A stretch of DNA of 46,613 bases, from positions 1-46,613 of the forward strand of contig CAKVEC010000014.1 in the NCBI GenBank assembly GCA_934728255.1, given 5' to 3'. A model generated the notes under the pieces. That model ran no database searches. It saw only the letters and a program-made list of their open reading frames with translations, and had not been told where the DNA came from. Below, in pieces: positions 42,795 through 46,613 of this stretch. The position numbers and the translations under genes were made by a program. Position 1 is the first letter of the stretch. Every line of letters begins with the position of its first letter. Source of the stretch: an uncultured Bacteroidales bacterium (GTDB lineage: Bacteria; Bacteroidota; Bacteroidia; Bacteroidales; Paludibacteraceae).

Positions 42795-43553
42795 TCAAGC
42801 ATTTATGGGTGCATCCACGCGGGTCTTTTTCTTGAGTTCGAAGTCGCGTCCAAGGTAGTTTTGGCGCACAATGGGGTTGGCTGCCAGTTCCTCGGGCGTA
42901 CCATGAAAGAGGATTTTCCCCTCGAAAAGGAGATATGCGCGGTCGGTGATCATAAGCGTCTCGTCCACGTTGTGGTCGGTGATAAGAATACCTATGTTCT
43001 TGTCTTTCAACCGCCATACAACATCCTGAATCTCCTGTACGGCAATCGGGTCAACGCCGGCAAAGGGTTCGTCCAGCATCACAAATTTCGGTTCGATAGC
43101 CAGACAACGGGCTATCTCCGTGCGGCGGCGTTCCCCACCCGAGAGACGGTCGCCGAGGTTCTTGCGCACGTGGGCGAGGTTGAATTCCGAAATGAGTTGT
43201 TCCAACTTCTGTTTCTGGTACTCCTTGCTGAACTTGGTCATCTCCAACACCGCACGGATATTGTCCTCTACGGTCATCTTGCGGAAGACCGATGCCTCCT
43301 GCGGCAAGTAGCCGATACCGAGTTGCGCCCGTTTGTACATGGGGTAAGAGGTGATGTCCTTGTCATTGAGGAAAATCTTACCCTCGTTAGCCGTAACAAG
43401 CCCCGTGGTCATATAGAATGTGGTGGTCTTACCTGCACCATTGGGACCGAGAAGACCGACAATCTCACCCTGCTCCAAATAGATGCTCACATCATTGACA
43501 ACCGTTCGTTTGCCATACTTTTTTATGAGGTGCTCTGTGCGTAAAATATCCAT
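42795..43553 (-). CDS. lptB: LptB, ATPase of the LPS transport complex
   Basis: 252 residues; powers extraction of LPS from the inner membrane with LptFG. Walker A GPNGAGKT (near 36-43), Q-loop IGYLPQEASVFRKM, signature LSGGERRRTEI, Walker B FVMLDEPFAGVDPIAV and H-loop LITDHNVDE. The C-terminal tail LGRDFELKKK is typical. Fits the LPS genes around it; 83 nt from the Kelch gene. 11-nt repeats lie upstream (43609-43641). Confidence 0.97.
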   Translation of the reverse strand: MDILRTEHLIKKYGKRTVVNDVSIYLEQGEIVGLLGPNGAGKTTTFYMTTGLVTANEGKIFLNDKDITSYPMYKRAQLGIGYLPQEASVFRKMTVEDNIRAVLEMTKFSKEYQKQKLEQLISEFNLAHVRKNLGDRLSGGERRRTEIARCLAIEPKFVMLDEPFAGVDPIAVQEIQDVVWRLKDKNIGILITDHNVDETLMITDRAYLLFEGKILFHGTPEELAANPIVRQNYLGRDFELKKKTRVDAPINA

Positions 43554-43608
43554 TTTTCTACTAATGGAGTTTTATTCTATATTAATATTTCAAGATATTC
43601 CATCACTT

Positions 43609-43641
43609 GCCTATCCCAAGCGTATCCTATGCGCATCCTAT
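43609..43641. repeat. 11-nt tandem repeat (GCGCATCCTAT)
   Basis: GCCTATCCCAA, GCGTATCCTAT, GCGCATCCTAT; matches the units at 25369-25390. Lies in the 126-nt gap between xth and lptB. Confidence 0.8.
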
Positions 43642-43679
43642 GCTATTTGACGCGGAAAAGGACGGGATAAATGTTTATC

Positions 43680-44444
43680 TTAGTTATCAATTATTAACTC
43701 CACAGGGCAATGGTCGGAGTGTACGACATCCTGGAGTATCTTGGCATCGGCGAGGCGGGGGCGGAGTGGCTCGCTGACCCAGTGGTAGTCGATACGCCAT
43801 CCTGCATTGCGTTCGCGGGCACCGAAACGGTAACTCCACCAACTATATTGCTCGGCACGTTGGTCGAACACACGGAACGAATCCACCATACCGCTTGCCT
43901 CCCATCTGTCCATCCATTCGCGTTCCTCCGGCAGGAAACCGCTCACGCCCACTTGCCGTTCGGGATGGTTGATGTCAATGGGCTTGTGACAGATATTGTA
44001 GTCGCCGCAGACCACAATGTTCGGGCGCTCCTTGCGCAGTTCGAGAGTCCACAGGAGAAAATCCTCCAAGAACTCCATCTTAAACTCCTGCCGCACACCA
44101 CCCGTGGTGCCGCTCGGGATATAGACGCAAACAACGGTGATGTCGCCGAAGTCGGCACGGAGTACACGGCCTTCGCTATCATATTTCGGATTACCCATCC
44201 CCGCAACAACGCGGTCCGGCTGCTGCTTGCAAAATATCGCCACACCCGAATAGCCCTTTTTCTCTGCAGAATGGATATAACTATAGTAACCGAGTTGCTG
44301 CATGGCTACGGTATCGATCTGTTCGGGCTGTGCTTTGCTCTCCTGGATACAAAAGACATCGGGGCTCTCCTGTTGCAACCAGTCAAGAAGCCCTTTGCCA
44401 ATAGCGGCACGTATGCCATTGAGGTTGTATGAAATAATCTTCAT
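43680..44444 (-). CDS. xth: Exodeoxyribonuclease III (AP endonuclease)
   Basis: 254 residues; cleaves DNA at abasic sites and removes 3' blocks in base-excision repair. Motifs: SYNLNGIRAAIGKG, CIQESKAQPEQ (catalytic Glu), GDYNICHKPIDI, FGARERNAGWRIDYHWVS and C-terminal HSDHCPVELII (catalytic Asp-His). Complete, with start ATG 44444 overlapping the last base of the M6 protease stop (TAATG). Confidence 0.97.
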   Translation of the reverse strand: MKIISYNLNGIRAAIGKGLLDWLQQESPDVFCIQESKAQPEQIDTVAMQQLGYYSYIHSAEKKGYSGVAIFCKQQPDRVVAGMGNPKYDSEGRVLRADFGDITVVCVYIPSGTTGGVRQEFKMEFLEDFLLWTLELRKERPNIVVCGDYNICHKPIDINHPERQVGVSGFLPEEREWMDRWEASGMVDSFRVFDQRAEQYSWWSYRFGARERNAGWRIDYHWVSEPLRPRLADAKILQDVVHSDHCPVELIIDN

Positions 44445-46069
44445 TAACGTACGATTTTATGACTTCCCCTATTGGTACGCACAATGTACACACCGTGCGG
44501 CAAGTCGCGATCCACAGGCAGACTCTTGCCCGTGAGGGTATAGATGCCCAGCACCTGTTCATCCTCTGCTATATTTTCTATTGCCGTCTCACGCGGCTCG
44601 GTACCGCTTTTGTAGGAAAAATAGATAATACTATTTTCCTCTTTGATATCCGTTATCGGATGGTCAGCAATACCGGTATAAGAAGTAGCCCCCGCCGGGA
44701 AAAGATCTGTGGCTTTGTTGGTGCTTGAGGTATTCGTTTTGGCCTCAATAATATCCACTCCCATATTGCTCGCCGTATTATTCGGATTATTATTGTACCA
44801 CTTGGAATAGGAATAGTTCACCTTGGTCAGCATCAGCCCATGTCCTTTCAGATATTTATCCCAACCGGTCTGCTGACGGTTCTCCAACAGATAGAAAGTA
44901 GCCGGATTCGGGTCGTTGCCAATCAGGTTGTGCCGGTCGGTTGCAGAAATCAGCAAAACGGTATTGCTGCCGTTCAGTTCTTTCAGACTATAATATGCCG
45001 AATCAACTAACAGTTCCGGCGTTGCCCAACCGCAGAAGAAACGCTCATAGCCCGAGAAGGCACATGGCGTGTTGCCATCGTTGTTGTAACAGCCATAATC
45101 CAATATATCCCAGTCGCCGAGGGTTCTGTTAGTACCATTGGCCGTATTATAAAAATCCGGCAAGCCCAGCACGTGCGTGAACTCATGGCAGAAAGTACCT
45201 ATACCATCGTGATAACCCGATATGCTGCTCATCTCGTTGCTGCAGGCATACTTGTCTATTTTTTTACCGCCCAAAGTAAGGCTTGTACCCGCTTCTGTCA
45301 GCGAGTAGGCATGCGGCCAAACGGTATTGGCTGCCCCACCGTCCGCCTCGCCATACCCCGCATAGAGGATATAGACGAAATCTACCGTATTGTCGCCGTC
45401 GTTATCATAAAGCGAGAAATCAATCTTGTATTGATCATATGCTAATCGGCAAGCCTCTTTCACCATCTCCTCAGGATGCTGGTCATTGCCGGATAAGTCA
45501 TTTTTGCCATAGTAGGAATAGTTTTGGCTGACCGTTACAGGACCCACTACATCAAAATGAGGGTTATACTGCCCAAACGACACATCGTGGAAATACTGCC
45601 GTGCCGAACCTTGTGAAGTGATGTTTTCGGTATATTTCTTTCCAAACGATGTATAAGAATATGAATACTCACGCGTGTAATTCTGCCCGTAGATCATCGA
45701 GTCAATCTCCGCCTTGTCGGTAACAAAGGCTTTGTCCTTGAAGTTCACAAGGATAATCAACCCGCGCGGGGCGATATTGGTGGGATAGGCTTGCTCGGTC
45801 TGTTGCGGCAAGCGGCGACCACGGGCACGGCGCACCTGAATCTGCTCATCGCTTAAGGCAGGAACAATCTTGTATAGTCCGTCCTCGCCTTGCTCTATCC
45901 ATTCGCCCTGTTCGTTGGTTTGCCAATGGAAACTCTCATCACCGTGGTTGTACACCATTATCTCCGTACCGTCGGCTTGTACAACCGATCGTCCTTCTCG
46001 ACGGGCAGGCACAGCCCACACACACAATGCTGCCGTACAGCACAGCATTAAAATTGCTATTTTTTTCAT
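44444..46069 (-). CDS. M6-family metalloprotease with T9SS sorting domain
   Basis: 541 residues. Signal peptide MKKIAILMLCCTAALCVWA, then a short propeptide-like part (about 20-95, QADGTEIMVYNHGDESFHW). The zinc site is HEFTHVLGLPD: His295, Glu296, His299 and Asp305. The C-terminal tail (LGIYTLTGKSLP, DLPHGVYIVRTNRGSHKIV) is a type A T9SS sorting domain. M6 (immune inhibitor A-like) enzymes degrade extracellular proteins. Preceded by a gene for a stand-alone domain similar to its propeptide (5-nt gap). Coupled to xth by a one-base overlap. Confidence 0.93.
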   Translation of the reverse strand: MKKIAILMLCCTAALCVWAVPARREGRSVVQADGTEIMVYNHGDESFHWQTNEQGEWIEQGEDGLYKIVPALSDEQIQVRRARGRRLPQQTEQAYPTNIAPRGLIILVNFKDKAFVTDKAEIDSMIYGQNYTREYSYSYTSFGKKYTENITSQGSARQYFHDVSFGQYNPHFDVVGPVTVSQNYSYYGKNDLSGNDQHPEEMVKEACRLAYDQYKIDFSLYDNDGDNTVDFVYILYAGYGEADGGAANTVWPHAYSLTEAGTSLTLGGKKIDKYACSNEMSSISGYHDGIGTFCHEFTHVLGLPDFYNTANGTNRTLGDWDILDYGCYNNDGNTPCAFSGYERFFCGWATPELLVDSAYYSLKELNGSNTVLLISATDRHNLIGNDPNPATFYLLENRQQTGWDKYLKGHGLMLTKVNYSYSKWYNNNPNNTASNMGVDIIEAKTNTSSTNKATDLFPAGATSYTGIADHPITDIKEENSIIYFSYKSGTEPRETAIENIAEDEQVLGIYTLTGKSLPVDRDLPHGVYIVRTNRGSHKIVR

Positions 46070-46074
46070 TTGGG

Positions 46075-46428
46075 TCAGTATAATATCACTTCTTTCTTCA
46101 CGCCGTGCCGGTCAAGCCACTTCTTTTCACGCACGGTGCGTTGCTCCTTGTTGTGTGCTTTAATGCAACTCGCTACCACTTTTCCGCTCTTTAGTTGCTT
46201 GGCATAACAGAGGTAACCGCGCTTATTCTCCAGCACTTGCCAGCCGTCCAAGGTCATAGTCCAATGCATCCGCTCATCGCCGCGGAGGTAGGTCTGCAGC
46301 GTATCCCCATTAGGCTGTACGCGCTCAATCACACCGGGGTAAGCCTGCACACCGCGGTGAGGCGGCACCTTGGCATAACCCGCTGTACATAAAGCACATA
46401 TTGTCAGGATAAACAGTATCTTTTTCAT
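46075..46428 (-). CDS. Small exported protein resembling the M6 propeptide domain
   Basis: 117 residues with signal peptide MKKILFILTICALCTAGYA. The mature part (VQPNGDTLQTYLRGDERMHW, TLDGWQVLENKRGYLCYA) aligns by eye with the N-terminal part of the adjacent M6 protease (QADGTEIMVYNHGDESFHW, then DGLYKIVP). It ends with basic residues and no catalytic motif or sorting domain. It lies 5 nt upstream of the protease in the same operon. It could be a protease inhibitor or chaperone, or the remnant of a truncated protease; none is proven. Confidence 0.78.
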   Translation of the reverse strand: MKKILFILTICALCTAGYAKVPPHRGVQAYPGVIERVQPNGDTLQTYLRGDERMHWTMTLDGWQVLENKRGYLCYAKQLKSGKVVASCIKAHNKEQRTVREKKWLDRHGVKKEVILY

Positions 46429-46507
46429 TGTATAGTTTATGAGTTGATAGGTTTATGAGTTGATTAGTAGTTGAATTGGTTGAATGAGTTCAGGAGTTTA
46501 TTTCATA
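46429..46507. repeat. Degenerate short repeats upstream of the propeptide-like gene
   Basis: The 79-nt gap is made of variants of GAGTTGATTAG / TAGTTGAATTGG spaced at about 8-15 nt (three or more recognisable units). No clear -7 box or gene is seen. Confidence 0.5.
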
Positions 46508-46613
46508 TTATTCATTGTTTTTGGTTCCTCGTTCTTTGTCGGCAGCAGCCACAGCCATCTTCACTTTCTTGAATAAATCGCTGGCAAAGACAAAGTCGTC
46601 CAACGCCTCGTTC
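46508..46613 (-). CDS. 3' end of an unidentified gene
   Basis: The last 34 codons before a TAA at 46508-46510 read NEALDDFVFASDLFKKVKM then AVAAADKERGTKNNE, helical and charged; no function is recognised. The gene extends beyond the window. Confidence 0.6.
   Translation of the reverse strand, partial: NEALDDFVFASDLFKKVKMAVAAADKERGTKNNE

Overview
The window comes from a chromosome of the order Bacteroidales (phylum Bacteroidota); the family cannot be fixed from sequence alone. The evidence is the Bacteroidota-type promoter (a TTG/TTTG -33 box, about 20 bp, then TAnnTTTG), found upstream of at least eight transcription units; several secreted proteins with signal peptides and type IX secretion (T9SS) C-terminal sorting domains; a T9SS plug protein; a GldA-like ABC ATPase; a DUF4254 gene next to a GT9 glycosyltransferase; and genes that mostly lack Shine-Dalgarno sites, except rpsU, which has a perfect one.

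Layout: 1-4598 (minus) holds a truncated pyruvate:ferredoxin oxidoreductase gene and an AAA/DUF4143-type ATPase. 4599-5095 is a promoter followed by an elaborately structured RNA, leading into a two-gene operon of unknown exported proteins (5096-6796). 7147-9736 is a tightly overlapping operon: nitroreductase, O6-alkylguanine-DNA alkyltransferase and a TolC-type outer-membrane efflux protein. 9878-18123 (minus) carries three large exported proteins: a triplicated LRR/Ig-like T9SS cargo, an S8 subtilase with a T9SS sorting domain, and a four-repeat beta protein. 18646-22614 has a polyprenyl diphosphate synthase overlapping tail-to-tail with a half-length sufD, then sufC, a secreted C1B peptidase and rpsU. 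22842-23749 has tRNA-Leu(CAA), rlmH and tRNA-Thr(CGU).

24004-33644 (plus) has the T9SS plug protein, a GldA-like ATPase, ruvB, a HAD phosphatase, grpE-dnaJ (behind a sigma-54-like promoter), and two outer-membrane proteins. 33731-43553 is a cell-surface polysaccharide/LPS region: O-antigen ligase-like protein and GT4 on plus; Kdo/LPS kinase-like protein, two GT2s, a GT9, DUF4254, Wzi-family protein, Kelch lipoprotein and LptB on minus. 43680-46613 (minus) has exonuclease III, an M6 metalloprotease with T9SS domain, a stand-alone copy of its propeptide-like domain, and the 3' end of an unidentified gene.

The most unusual signals are non-coding. First, the RNA at about 4850-5055 has a long nested rod whose outer helix is mutually exclusive with a terminator-like hairpin. 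Second, intergenic spaces hold many short-period tandem repeats (7, 8, 9 and especially 11 nt), and some copies sit inside genes (gldA-like, a signal peptide). Third, palindromic CCCCTCC-NNN-GGAGGGG elements occur between genes and as an inverted pair inside the tolC-like gene. No prophage, IS element, CRISPR array or rRNA gene was seen.
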